DNA of 25,063 nucleotides, from positions 1-25,063 of the forward strand of contig JAVBNA010000025.1 of assembly GCA_031551875.1 (NCBI GenBank). Direction: 5' to 3'. Numbering within the stretch: position 1 is the stretch's first letter; each line of letters begins with the position of its first letter. Source of the stretch: JAVBNA01 sp031551875 (GTDB taxonomy: Bacteria; Bacillota; Clostridia; Oscillospirales; Acutalibacteraceae). Below, in pieces: positions 8,117 through 14,988 of the stretch. The position numbers and the translations under genes were made by a program. Under the pieces are notes generated by a model that did no database searches, had not been told where the DNA came from, and saw only the letters and a list, made by a program, of their open reading frames with translations.

Positions 8117-8146
8117 ATTATCCCACACAACCGCTTTTTTTGTCAA
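8117..8146 (-). promoter_or_regulatory. Promoter of valS-folC
   Basis: On the minus strand TTGACA (8146-8141) and GATAAT (8122-8117) are 18 bases apart. This gives a leader of only about 35 bases before the valS ATG. Confidence 0.75.
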
Positions 8147-8163
8147 TGCTTTTGTCCTTTCGC

Positions 8164-8205
8164 AAAAAAGCACCCGCGAGGCGGCATGAAGCCGTCCCGC
8201 AGGTG
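8164..8205 (-). terminator. Rho-independent terminator after the LCP gene
   Basis: On the minus strand a 15-bp stem (8205-8191 with 8185-8171, two wobbles, one mismatch), a five-base loop and six T (8169-8164). It separates the LCP gene from the valS promoter. Confidence 0.9.
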
Positions 8206-8222
8206 TGGGTGTCTCTTATAAA

Positions 8223-9560
8223 TTATTCGTCACCGTAGATAAAGTCCTTGATGGCGGTGCAGTTTTTCTCAATGTCGGGCACCAGCACGTCCGCACCCGA
8301 AATCTTTTTGCCCTGATACCCGTTTTTGACCGGAATGCTCAGCTCCTCGGTCTCATAGTCGGTTGCCATCATCGCACTGATCAGATAGCCGAACATCTTG
8401 CCCTTCGTGTCCTCCCGCGCCGTGATGTAGGGCATCATGTCTGCGGCGAAGGAATACTGCCCGGTTAGACTGCGCGTCTTGAAATCGGCAATCATAAAGT
8501 TTATGAAATTGCGCTGACGGCTTGTGCGCCCGAAGTCGCTGTCCAGCTTGCGGATCCGGCAGTACCACAGCGACTGAAAGCCGTATAGGCGGGAGGTGCC
8601 CGCCTTGGTGGGGGTGCCGGTTTTGTTCTGGATATACTTGGCCTCCGCCTTGGTCAGCGTACATTCAATGCCGCCCACCTTATTGACCAGGTCACACATG
8701 CCGGCAAAGTCAATGCAGAAATAAGCGTCGATCTTGACGCGGAAATTGCTCTCGATGGTCTGAATCACGCGGTCGGGTCCGCCGTGGTTGAAGGCGGTGT
8801 TGATGCGCGCCAAGCCGTGCTCAGGAACCTCCACATAGAGGTCGCGCAGGAAGGAGGTCATCTTGAGTTTTTTGTTCTTGCGGTCGATGGACAGCAGCAG
8901 CATGGTGTCTGAGCGGCTGTTCTGCCCCGCGTCGGAGCCGATCAGCAGAATGTTGGTGACGCTCGAGCTGTTTTCAAGCGGGATGCCCCGCGCCGCAGAA
9001 GAGGCCTTGGTGTTGACGCCCGGCTGGTATACGTCGGGGTCAGGCTTTTCGTAGGTTATACTGTTGATCAGGTTGTACACCAGGAAAAAGGCAACAGCCA
9101 AAAGCAGTCCCAGTACGCCGACCGCCGACCAGACAACCTTTTTAAATACTTTTTTCTTTTGGGGCGGCACCATGACCTCGTCATCATAGGGCACGACCAC
9201 ACTGTCAAACTCGCCGGTCGCGTACCGCTGGTACTCGTCATAGGACGAGGGCGGCCTCCGGTCACGGCGCTCATAGCCCGGTTCCGCCGGCGGACGGCCG
9301 GAATTCGGTCTGCCCTGACGGTTCATGGGCGGACGATTCCCGCCTTGTCCGGCCGGGCGGTTCTGGAGCGGGCGCGGAGGTCTGGAGCCTCCCTGCCGCT
9401 GTTCGGGAGGACGACTCGCACCGGAACGTCCCTGAGGCGGACGGCGGGTTTGTCCTGTGCCCGTGCCGCGCGGCTGCGGAGGACGGCTTTGTCCCCGGTT
9501 TCCAGGCTGCTGAGGACGGCTCTGGCCGCCCCGTGTGTATTGTCTGTCCTGCTCTCTCAT
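8223..9560 (-). CDS. LytR-CpsA-Psr (LCP) family cell-wall ligase with long basic cytoplasmic tail
   Basis: A 445-residue type II membrane protein. Residues 1 to about 140 are predicted cytoplasmic and very rich in Arg, Pro, Gly and Gln (PQQPGNRGQSRPPQPRG and similar). One membrane segment follows (about 143-165), then an extracellular LCP domain. The LCP hallmarks are LLIGSDAGQNSRSDTMLLLSID, the arginine-containing SFLRDLYV, RINTAFNHGGP, VGGIECTL, and a late RKLDSDFGRTSRQR. These Asp and Arg residues bind the pyrophosphate of polyprenyl-linked glycopolymers. LCP enzymes transfer teichoic acids or capsular polymers from undecaprenyl carriers to peptidoglycan; which polymer is used here is unknown. 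The start has AAAGGAG about eight bases upstream. It has its own promoter and terminator and stands as a single-gene unit. The long low-complexity tail is unusual in extent. Confidence 0.93.
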   Translation of the reverse strand: MREQDRQYTRGGQSRPQQPGNRGQSRPPQPRGTGTGQTRRPPQGRSGASRPPEQRQGGSRPPRPLQNRPAGQGGNRPPMNRQGRPNSGRPPAEPGYERRDRRPPSSYDEYQRYATGEFDSVVVPYDDEVMVPPQKKKVFKKVVWSAVGVLGLLLAVAFFLVYNLINSITYEKPDPDVYQPGVNTKASSAARGIPLENSSSVTNILLIGSDAGQNSRSDTMLLLSIDRKNKKLKMTSFLRDLYVEVPEHGLARINTAFNHGGPDRVIQTIESNFRVKIDAYFCIDFAGMCDLVNKVGGIECTLTKAEAKYIQNKTGTPTKAGTSRLYGFQSLWYCRIRKLDSDFGRTSRQRNFINFMIADFKTRSLTGQYSFAADMMPYITAREDTKGKMFGYLISAMMATDYETEELSIPVKNGYQGKKISGADVLVPDIEKNCTAIKDFIYGDE

Positions 9561-9636
9561 ACCTGAAACTCCTTTATCTCGGACGTGTCTGAAACGAAGT
9601 ATCGTCGAAACATAATTTTTGTATCATATTGTTTTT

Positions 9637-9664
9637 ATTTTACCATAAAAATATGTTATGTCAA
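9637..9664 (-). promoter_or_regulatory. Promoter of the LCP gene
   Basis: On the minus strand TTGACA (9664-9659) and TAAAAT (9642-9637) are spaced 16 bases apart, giving a leader of about 70 bases. The rest of the 9561-9797 gap is AT-rich; a weak TATAGA at 9760-9765 might serve the plus-strand lipoprotein gene, but no convincing -35 is seen for it. Confidence 0.65.
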
Positions 9665-9797
9665 TTTAATGGGCGAATATTTTAAGCATGAACAAATTTT
9701 GTCTGGAAATACTATCTTCGTACCTAAATATTTCTCGGTACAGTAATTTGGATTCGCCGTATAGAAACTTACGGCAGGAAAGGAATGATTCTTTACT

Positions 9798-10064
9798 ATG
9801 AAAAAAGTTATTTTTGCGCTGTGCGCCCTGCTGCTCATACTCTGTCTCAGCGCCTGCGGCAGCAATGTGGGCAACGACATGAGCTCGGCGCGCGACAACA
9901 TGAACAGCGTGGTTTCGGGCGCGGTCAGCGGCGCGAACGACCTTGCGTCGGGTGTCATGGACGGGATGTCCTCTCTCTCGGACAACCTCTCCTCCGACAT
10001 GAACGCCGCACCCTCTGCACCAGCGACCGATGTCACCTCGGCCGCCTCCATGGTCTCTCAGTAA
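9798..10064 (+). CDS. Small Ser/Ala/Met-rich lipoprotein of unknown function
   Basis: An 88-residue protein starting with a classical lipoprotein signal: MKK, a hydrophobic core and the lipobox LSAC with Cys20 as the lipidated residue. The mature part (about 68 residues) is low in complexity and rich in Ser, Ala, Asn, Asp and Met, with a repeated MSS/DNM/SGA flavour and probable amphipathic helix. No known domain is recognised. It should sit on the outer face of the membrane. AGGAAAGGA at 9776-9784 is the likely ribosome binding site, although 13 bases is a long spacing. It is divergent from the LCP gene and convergent with apbE, with only 25 bases between their stops and no terminator visible. 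It contains no (S/T)GA(T/S) flavinylation motif in an FMN-binding context, so it is not an obvious ApbE substrate. Confidence 0.72.
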   Translation: MKKVIFALCALLLILCLSACGSNVGNDMSSARDNMNSVVSGAVSGANDLASGVMDGMSSLSDNLSSDMNAAPSAPATDVTSAASMVSQ

Positions 10065-10089
10065 ACTTTCTCCCGGACGGGGCGGTCAA

Positions 10090-11067
10090 TCATTTAGTTT
10101 TCTCAAACTCCATCTCCCCCACCGTGTAAATTTGACCGTTCCGGTCAATGAGCACAGCGGCCGCATCGGTTGCGCGGAGGAATTCCTCCGCGCGCTCCCG
10201 TCCCAGCGCAAAGAACAGCGTGGAGAGGGCGTCTCCCTCCGCCGAGGTTTTGCTGACAATGGTGACCGAGCTGAGCTCGCCAACCACCGGGTATCCCGTT
10301 TTGGTGTCCAGAATATGGTGATAGAGCCTGCCATCCCTTGTAAAACAGCGCTCATAAATGCCCGATGTCACGACCGACAGATCCTTCCCGCGCACAATGC
10401 CGACCTCGGTCTGCCCGTCGGCAAAGGGCGCGCGGACGCCGATCTTAAAAGGCTGTCCGTATTTATCGCCGATTACATAGATATTGCCGCCCAAATTGAT
10501 GACCGCGCTTGTCACGCCCTGCCCGCGCAAACAGGCGGCCATTTTGTCGGCGATGAATCCCTTGGCGACCGACCCCAGGTCAAGCTTTGCCCCGGGGTCG
10601 GCCAGCGTAACCGTGTTGCCCTCCAGACTGACCTTTCGGTAGTCCACCGTTTTCAGCGCCGCTGAAAGCTCCGCTTTGTCCGGCAGTTGGGGCGACTCGG
10701 CCTTAAAGTCCCACAGCGAGGACACCGCCCCGATCGTGATGTCCAGCGCACCCTCCGATTGTGCGCAGTACTGAAGCGCGACGCGCAGCAGCTCGGCCGT
10801 ATCGTCCGACACGCTCACCGGCTGTCCCTGCGCGGCGTTGACGCGGCCGATGTCGCTGTCCGGCTTGGTGATGCTGAACATATCATCGTAGCTGCGGCAC
10901 AGGTCGAGGCTGTCCTGCAATGCCTCCTGTGAGCCGCCCTCGTACAGGCTGACCGTCACAACCGTGTCCAGCGCGAACTCGGTGGCGGACAGCGGCTCGG
11001 CCTGTGCGCAGGAGTGCGCAAGGAGCAAAAGAAGGCTCGTTATCAGTAGATACACAGTTTTTTTCAT
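10090..11067 (-). CDS. apbE: FAD:protein FMN transferase (ApbE family), secreted
   Basis: A 325-residue ApbE-family enzyme that transfers FMN from FAD to a Thr or Ser of target proteins, needing magnesium. The N-terminus is a signal peptide ending in LAHSC (C20), an imperfect lipobox, so it is either lipid-anchored or secreted. Family blocks are present: the N-terminal TEFALDTVVTVSLY, DITIGAVSSLWDF, LDLGSVAKGFIADKMA, INLGGNIYVIG, VVTSGIYERCF, YHHILDTKTGYPV, and the metal-binding GDALSTLFFALG near the C-terminus. GGAGGG lies seven bases before the ATG. It is transcribed divergently from the NusG-II/COG4769 pair across a compact double-promoter region. This pairing of an extracellular FMN transferase with those two proteins recalls FmnB with EetA/EetB of Gram-positive electron-transfer loci. 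No obvious flavinylation substrate is encoded in the window. Confidence 0.95.
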   Translation of the reverse strand: MKKTVYLLITSLLLLLAHSCAQAEPLSATEFALDTVVTVSLYEGGSQEALQDSLDLCRSYDDMFSITKPDSDIGRVNAAQGQPVSVSDDTAELLRVALQYCAQSEGALDITIGAVSSLWDFKAESPQLPDKAELSAALKTVDYRKVSLEGNTVTLADPGAKLDLGSVAKGFIADKMAACLRGQGVTSAVINLGGNIYVIGDKYGQPFKIGVRAPFADGQTEVGIVRGKDLSVVTSGIYERCFTRDGRLYHHILDTKTGYPVVGELSSVTIVSKTSAEGDALSTLFFALGRERAEEFLRATDAAAVLIDRNGQIYTVGEMEFEKTK

Positions 11068-11090
11068 GCTTTTCCCTCCGGTTCCCTTCT

Positions 11091-11119
11091 ATTATATCGA
11101 TACAGCTCAGGCCGCGCAA
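11091..11119 (-). promoter_or_regulatory. Promoter of apbE
   Basis: On the minus strand TTGCGC (11119-11114) and a perfect TATAAT (11096-11091) are spaced 17 bases apart, 24 bases before the ATG. Confidence 0.7.
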
Positions 11120-11129
11120 TCGCTTTTCT

Positions 11130-11158
11130 TTGTCTCGGGCGCTTTTTTATGATATACT
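11130..11158 (+). promoter_or_regulatory. Promoter of the NusG-II/COG4769 operon
   Basis: TTGTCT at 11130-11135 and TATACT at 11153-11158 with 17-base spacing. Its -35 is only 11 bases from the -35 of the divergent apbE promoter, so the two could be controlled together. Confidence 0.72.
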
Positions 11159-11190
11159 GTTTTATAACAAAGCGCTGGAGGAAAACACGC

Positions 11191-11553
11191 ATGCCGCAAA
11201 AAAAATCACCCTTCCTGCCCTCCCGGCGGGAGATTTTTATGCTTCTGGGCATCGTCTGCCTGGCAGGTCTTTTGCTGCTCGCCGTACGGTGGGGGGCGAA
11301 GCCGGGCGACGAGGTGGTTATCACGGTGGAGCAACGCGAGTACGGACGCTTCCCGCTCAGTGAAAACCGCGTCCTTGAAATTGAAGCCGCGGACGGGATG
11401 AACGTTGTGGAAATTTCTGACAATCAGGTGCATATGAAAAGTGCCGACTGCCCGGACAGGCTGTGCGTCAAGATGGGCTTCATTCACGACGACATAAGGC
11501 CCATTGTCTGTCTGCCCCACAAAGTGGTTGTGGAGGTGAAACCGCGTGGATAA
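11191..11553 (+). CDS. NusG domain II-containing membrane-anchored protein (EetA-like)
   Basis: A 120-residue protein with one N-terminal membrane segment (about 14-33) and an extracellular beta-barrel-like domain. The domain carries the conserved CPDRLCVKMGFI and PIVCLPHKVVVEV blocks of the NusG domain II family (pfam07009 type), including the three conserved cysteines. Despite the name, it is not the NusG transcription factor: it lacks NGN and KOW domains and is predicted outside the cytoplasm. The family is usually next to COG4769 and often to ApbE or FMN-binding proteins, as here. The frame extends upstream to 11149, but ATG 11191 has GGAGG nine bases before it and lies downstream of the promoter. 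Its stop overlaps the GTG start of the next gene by eight bases, implying coupled translation. Confidence 0.88.
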   Translation: MPQKKSPFLPSRREIFMLLGIVCLAGLLLLAVRWGAKPGDEVVITVEQREYGRFPLSENRVLEIEAADGMNVVEISDNQVHMKSADCPDRLCVKMGFIHDDIRPIVCLPHKVVVEVKPRG

Positions 11554-12061
11554 GCCCCGGGGATCTCTTCATCGGCTGGCGCTGCTCGCCCTGCTGCTGG
11601 CGCTCGCGCTCATCCTAGGCTGGGTGGAAAGCCTGATTCCGCTGCCGATTCTCGTGCCCGGATTCAAGCTTGGGTTGGGCAACGCCGCCGTGCTGTTTGC
11701 GCTGTACGCGCAGGGACGTCGGGACGCCTTCGTGCTGCTGATCATGAAGGTTATGCTGTCCAGCATCCTGTTTTCCGGCTTTTCGGCCTTTTTGTATGCA
11801 CTGGCAGGAGGACTGCTCAGCTATCTCGTCATGGCGCTGCTTGTGCGCAGAGAGAAATCCTCTGTGCCCTTTGTCAGCATGACCGGCGCCGTGTGCCACA
11901 ACATCGGCCAGGTGGCCGCCGCAGCGCTGCTTTTGGGCACACCCCATCTGGTGTATGTGCTGGCTCTGCTGCTGCTTTGCGGGCTTGTGACCGGCTCACT
12001 GACCGGACTGGCGGCATCTCTTATATTAAAACGGCTAAACTTTGGCCATTTTGACGTTTGA
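11546..12061 (+). CDS. COG4769 'Gx' membrane protein (EetB / heptaprenyl-diphosphate-synthase-component-I like)
   Basis: A 171-residue, highly hydrophobic protein with five or six membrane segments. It has the family block ESLIPLPILVPGFKLGLGNAAVLFAL near the N-terminus and a conserved GAVCHNIGQ block around residue 113-121. Databases call this family heptaprenyl diphosphate synthase component I or Gx transporter family; the fold resembles S-components of ECF vitamin transporters. No catalytic prenyl-synthase motif is visible, and a role in moving a flavin or isoprenoid compound across the membrane is more plausible here, by inference from the neighbouring apbE and NusG-II genes. GTG 11546 is the start, with GGAGGTG at 11532-11538. 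No partner energising ATPase or component II prenyltransferase is present nearby. No terminator is seen after the stop. Confidence 0.85.
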   Translation: MDKPRGSLHRLALLALLLALALILGWVESLIPLPILVPGFKLGLGNAAVLFALYAQGRRDAFVLLIMKVMLSSILFSGFSAFLYALAGGLLSYLVMALLVRREKSSVPFVSMTGAVCHNIGQVAAAALLLGTPHLVYVLALLLLCGLVTGSLTGLAASLILKRLNFGHFDV

Positions 12062-12130
12062 CAAAATGCACTTCTTACAACCGATGCCCAAGGACTTACC
12101 CCCAAATTTGTAAAATGGTGCTAATTTTTA

Positions 12131-12159
12131 TTGACACAATTTGCAGGACACGTTATAAT
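12131..12159 (+). promoter_or_regulatory. Perfect consensus promoter for the FAD-dependent protein
   Basis: TTGACA at 12131-12136 and TATAAT at 12154-12159 with exactly 17 bases between them: a full sigma-A consensus. The start of transcription is expected near 12166, inside the longest open frame of the gene, which supports the later TTG start at 12205. Confidence 0.88.
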
Positions 12160-12204
12160 AGAGTATGTTTTGTACTTAGTTTTTACGAAACGGAGGAATC
12201 CGAT

Positions 12205-13617
12205 TTGGATGGCTATGATGTTATCATCATAGGCGCGGGCCCGGCGGGCATTTTCACGGCTCTTGAGCTTGTGGACAAGACCCCCGAAAAACGCATCCTG
12301 CTTGTGGACGCAGGCAGCTCGATTGAAAAGCGAGCCTGTCCGGCGCGCACAACCGGAAAATGTGCGGGGTGCAAGCCCTGCAACATCATGAACGGCTGGG
12401 CGGGCGCGGGCGCCTTTTCTGACGGTAAGCTCTCGCTGTCCGAGGAGGTCGGCGGCAATATCACCGAATACCTGCCCCTGCAAGAGGTGCGCGATGCCAT
12501 CTCCTACGCCGACGGCATCTACACCCGCTTCGGCGCGCCCGACAAAATCTACGGCCTGAACGACAAACGCGTCGACGAGATCGCCTATGAGGCTAGGAAG
12601 CACAATATTAGGCTGGTGCCCTGCCCGGTGCGGCACATGGGCACCGAGCACAGCTTTGAGGTGCTCCGGGCGATGTACGATTTCCTCGCGGCACAGCCGA
12701 ACTTCACGTTCATGGAATACACCACTGCCGACAGCCTTTCGGTCTGCGGCGGCCGCGTGGAGGGAGTCTGGCTTCTTGACCGAACGGGGGAACGGTTCTT
12801 TGCCGAAGCGTCTTATGTGGTGGCGGCCCCCGGACGGGGCGGCGCCGAATGGCTCTGCCGCATCGCGCGCGAGAATTGCATCGAAACCCAGAACAACGAG
12901 GTGGACATCGGCGTGCGGGTGGAGGTTCCCGACGCGGTCATGGATCACCTGACCCGGCACCTGTACGAGGCCAAGCTCATCTACTACTCAGACACCTTTG
13001 AAAACAAGGTGCGCACCTTCTGCATGAACCCCGGCGGGCTGGTCAGCGAGGAGCACTACGCCGGCGACATCGCCGTGGTCAACGGACACAGCTACGCCGA
13101 CGAAAAGCGGCGTACAGGCAACACCAATTTCGCCCTGCTGGTTTCCACCCGGTTTACCGAGCCCTTCAAAAGCCCCATTGAATACGGGCGCTACATCGCA
13201 CAGCTCGGCAACATGCTGACCGGCGGCGGCATCATGGTACAGCGTCTGGGCGACCTGCTGGGCGGCAGGCGCACCGACGCAACACGCCTGCGCAAATCCA
13301 CGACCGATCCTACGCTTACGACGGCGGTTCCGGGAGACCTTTCCTTTGTCCTCCCCCACCGTCATCTGACCAGCATCGTGGAGGCGCTGAGGGCGTTTGA
13401 CAAGCTCGCACCCGGTTTATATTCCAAAAACACCCTGCTCTACGGCGTGGAGGTCAAGTTTTATTCCTCCAAAGTTGCGGTTGGCCTCAACCTGGAGACC
13501 AGCGTGAAAAACTTTTACGCGATTGGAGACGGAGCGGGAATCACAAGGGGGTTGATGCAGGCGTCCGTAACCGGCATTGTGGTCGCGCGGGACATTGCCC
13601 GGCGCGCACCGACATAG
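12205..13617 (+). CDS. FAD-dependent dehydrogenase-like protein (COG2509)
   Basis: A 470-residue flavoprotein of the COG2509 'NAD(FAD)-utilizing dehydrogenase' group. The N-terminal Rossmann fold is clear (VIIIGAGPAGIF, GAGPAG at 10-15), followed by an acidic residue at the end of beta-2 (VDAG). A cysteine cluster C45-x7-C53-x2-C56-x2-C59 follows, then GWAGAGAFSDGKLSLS. The C-terminus has the second FAD-binding block FYAIGDGAGITRGLMQASVTG. The reaction is unknown; the family is widespread and uncharacterised, and the cysteines could bind a metal or Fe-S centre, which is inference. The start is TTG 12205 because GGAGGA at 12192-12197 sits seven bases upstream, the FAD motif begins directly after, and the promoter lies inside the upstream extension that begins at 12058. 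It seems to be a single-gene unit; no terminator is seen. Confidence 0.87.
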   Translation: MDGYDVIIIGAGPAGIFTALELVDKTPEKRILLVDAGSSIEKRACPARTTGKCAGCKPCNIMNGWAGAGAFSDGKLSLSEEVGGNITEYLPLQEVRDAISYADGIYTRFGAPDKIYGLNDKRVDEIAYEARKHNIRLVPCPVRHMGTEHSFEVLRAMYDFLAAQPNFTFMEYTTADSLSVCGGRVEGVWLLDRTGERFFAEASYVVAAPGRGGAEWLCRIARENCIETQNNEVDIGVRVEVPDAVMDHLTRHLYEAKLIYYSDTFENKVRTFCMNPGGLVSEEHYAGDIAVVNGHSYADEKRRTGNTNFALLVSTRFTEPFKSPIEYGRYIAQLGNMLTGGGIMVQRLGDLLGGRRTDATRLRKSTTDPTLTTAVPGDLSFVLPHRHLTSIVEALRAFDKLAPGLYSKNTLLYGVEVKFYSSKVAVGLNLETSVKNFYAIGDGAGITRGLMQASVTGIVVARDIARRAPT

Positions 13618-13725
13618 GACTTTTTTGCACAGGGGAATATGTGGTGAACTCTATATTATATTGTGTCGGCATCAGTTATGAATAAATTGTAAACGAAATA
13701 TGGCAAATCAAAGAAATTCGTTCGA

Positions 13726-13737
13726 TTTCCGCGGAAA
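13726..13737. promoter_or_regulatory. 12-bp perfect palindrome upstream of the -35 element
   Basis: TTTCCGCGGAAA is fully self-complementary, abuts the left repeat arm (13715-13725) and ends three bases before the -35 box. It is a plausible dimeric protein site, possibly for the CdaR-like product itself; unproven. Confidence 0.55.
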
Positions 13738-13740
13738 AGG

Positions 13741-13769
13741 TTGCAAAGTTGTAACTTTTTATGTAGAAT
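13741..13769 (+). promoter_or_regulatory. Promoter of the regulator-ftsEX operon
   Basis: TTGCAA at 13741-13746 and TAGAAT at 13764-13769 with 17-base spacing. Transcription would start near 13776, about 65 bases before the ATG, so the right repeat arm (13793-13803) is in the leader. Confidence 0.75.
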
Positions 13770-13840
13770 GGTTGTGAGTTAACGGTTCTGCGTCGAACGA
13801 ATTGTTTTGATCTGACCAATGAAAAAAGTGAGGTTATGAT

Positions 13841-14926
13841 ATGTCAAACAGACTTTTTCAAGGTGTTGTGCACCAGATGCGTGACGCCATCGACAGAACC
13901 GTCGGTGTGGTCGACGAGACCTCGGTGATCATTGCGTGCAGTGAGCTGGGCAGCGTCGGCGAGGTCAACGAAAAAATAACCGGCGACATCATCGCCAGTT
14001 CGGATATCGTCGTGGTCGACGGTTACACCTATAAGCCCTTCGGCAGCCGTCCGCGCGCCGAATACGCTGTATTTGTGGAGGGCGACGACGAGGCGGCGCG
14101 CAAATATGTCTCGCTCCTTTCGGTTTCGCTCAGCAACATCAAACAATACTACGATGAGAAATACGACCGCGGCAACTTCATTAAAAATGTCATTCTGGAC
14201 AACATTCTGCCCGGCGACATCTATCTCAAGGCGCGCGAGCTGCGCTTCAACTCCGACGTCACACGAGTGTGCATGCTCATCCGCATCACCTCGAAAACCG
14301 ACGTGTCAGCCTATGACATCATTCAGAACCTCTTCCCCGACAAGAGCAAGGACTTTGTCATCAACATCAACGAAAGCGACATCACGCTGGTCAAGGAAAT
14401 CCGCGCGGGCATTGAGTCCAGGGATCTTGAAAAGCTCGCCAGCTCCATTGTGGACACCCTGAGCAGCGAATTCTATACGCATGCCATCGTCGGCATCGGC
14501 ACCTCCGTGGTCGGCATTAAGAACCTCGCCCGCTCCTTCAAGGAGGCGCAGGTCGCCCTGGAGGTCGGCAAGGTGTTTGACACGGAAAAAACCATCATCA
14601 GCTATGACAACCTCGGCATCGCGCGCCTGATCTATCAGCTGCCTACGACGCTGTGCGACATGTTCCTGATGGAGGTGTTCAAGAAGGGATCGATCGAGTC
14701 GCTCGATCAGGAGACCCTGTTCACCATCCAGCGTTTCTTTGAGAACAACCTCAATGTCTCGGAGACCTCGCGCAAGCTCTTTGTACACCGCAACACGCTG
14801 GTGTACCGCCTGGAAAAGATTAAGAAGCTGACCGGGCTTGACCTGCGCGACTTTGAAGACGCCATTGTCTTTAAAGTGGCTCTGATGGTCAAAAAGTATC
14901 TGACCGCTAACCCCATCAAGTATTAA
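13841..14926 (+). CDS. CdaR/PucR-type transcriptional regulator
   Basis: A 361-residue protein with the layout of the CdaR (sugar-diacid regulator) family: an N-terminal ligand-recognition domain (about 1-125, beginning LFQGVVHQMRDAIDRTVGVVDE), a central GGDEF-like/CdaR middle domain (about 135-285), and a C-terminal PucR helix-turn-helix (about 300-355: FFENNLNVSETSRKLFVHRNTLVYRLEKIKKLTGLDLRDFEDA). The classical ligands are glycerate or galactarate/glucarate-like acids, but no sugar-acid genes are near, so the ligand is unknown. It heads the ftsE-ftsX-pcsB-ctpA string, 62 bases upstream of ftsE with no clear promoter or terminator between them, suggesting co-transcription. The start has AGTGAGGT about seven bases upstream. 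Its own promoter is flanked by an inverted repeat and a palindrome, suggesting autoregulation. Confidence 0.87.
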   Translation: MSNRLFQGVVHQMRDAIDRTVGVVDETSVIIACSELGSVGEVNEKITGDIIASSDIVVVDGYTYKPFGSRPRAEYAVFVEGDDEAARKYVSLLSVSLSNIKQYYDEKYDRGNFIKNVILDNILPGDIYLKARELRFNSDVTRVCMLIRITSKTDVSAYDIIQNLFPDKSKDFVININESDITLVKEIRAGIESRDLEKLASSIVDTLSSEFYTHAIVGIGTSVVGIKNLARSFKEAQVALEVGKVFDTEKTIISYDNLGIARLIYQLPTTLCDMFLMEVFKKGSIESLDQETLFTIQRFFENNLNVSETSRKLFVHRNTLVYRLEKIKKLTGLDLRDFEDAIVFKVALMVKKYLTANPIKY

Positions 14927-14988
14927 TTGGTTCTGTATTTGTGTGAGAGTACGCGCGTTGCGGCAATATAGTAAAGAGGCAAAGGTAT

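Larger units (their letters stand above)
13715..13803. repeat. 11-bp inverted repeat bracketing the CdaR-like promoter
   Basis: AATTCGTTCGA at 13715-13725 is exactly complementary to TCGAACGAATT at 13793-13803. The arms are 67 bases apart and lie symmetrically outside the promoter at 13741-13769. Each arm contains the near-palindromic core TTCGTTCGA. They could be two operator half-sites bridged by a regulator; this is inference. Confidence 0.75.

Noticed and set aside
8076..8163. Possible T-box riboswitch before valS
   Set aside because: The predicted leader is only about 35 bases and no specifier stem, T-box sequence or antiterminator is seen.
5442..8189. A 915-residue plus-strand open frame running opposite valS
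   Set aside because: It covers the whole of valS in antisense, shows no domain or ribosome binding site, and such frames arise from biased codon use in GC-rich genes. The valS protein is unmistakable.
9785..10129. A 114-residue open frame overlapping the small lipoprotein in another frame
   Set aside because: The other frame lacks a signal peptide or motif; the lipobox and signal sequence in the 9798 frame identify the real gene.
12058..12204. N-terminal extension of the FAD-dependent protein
   Set aside because: The extension has no ribosome binding site and contains the consensus promoter; the FAD motif and a good binding site fit the TTG at 12205.
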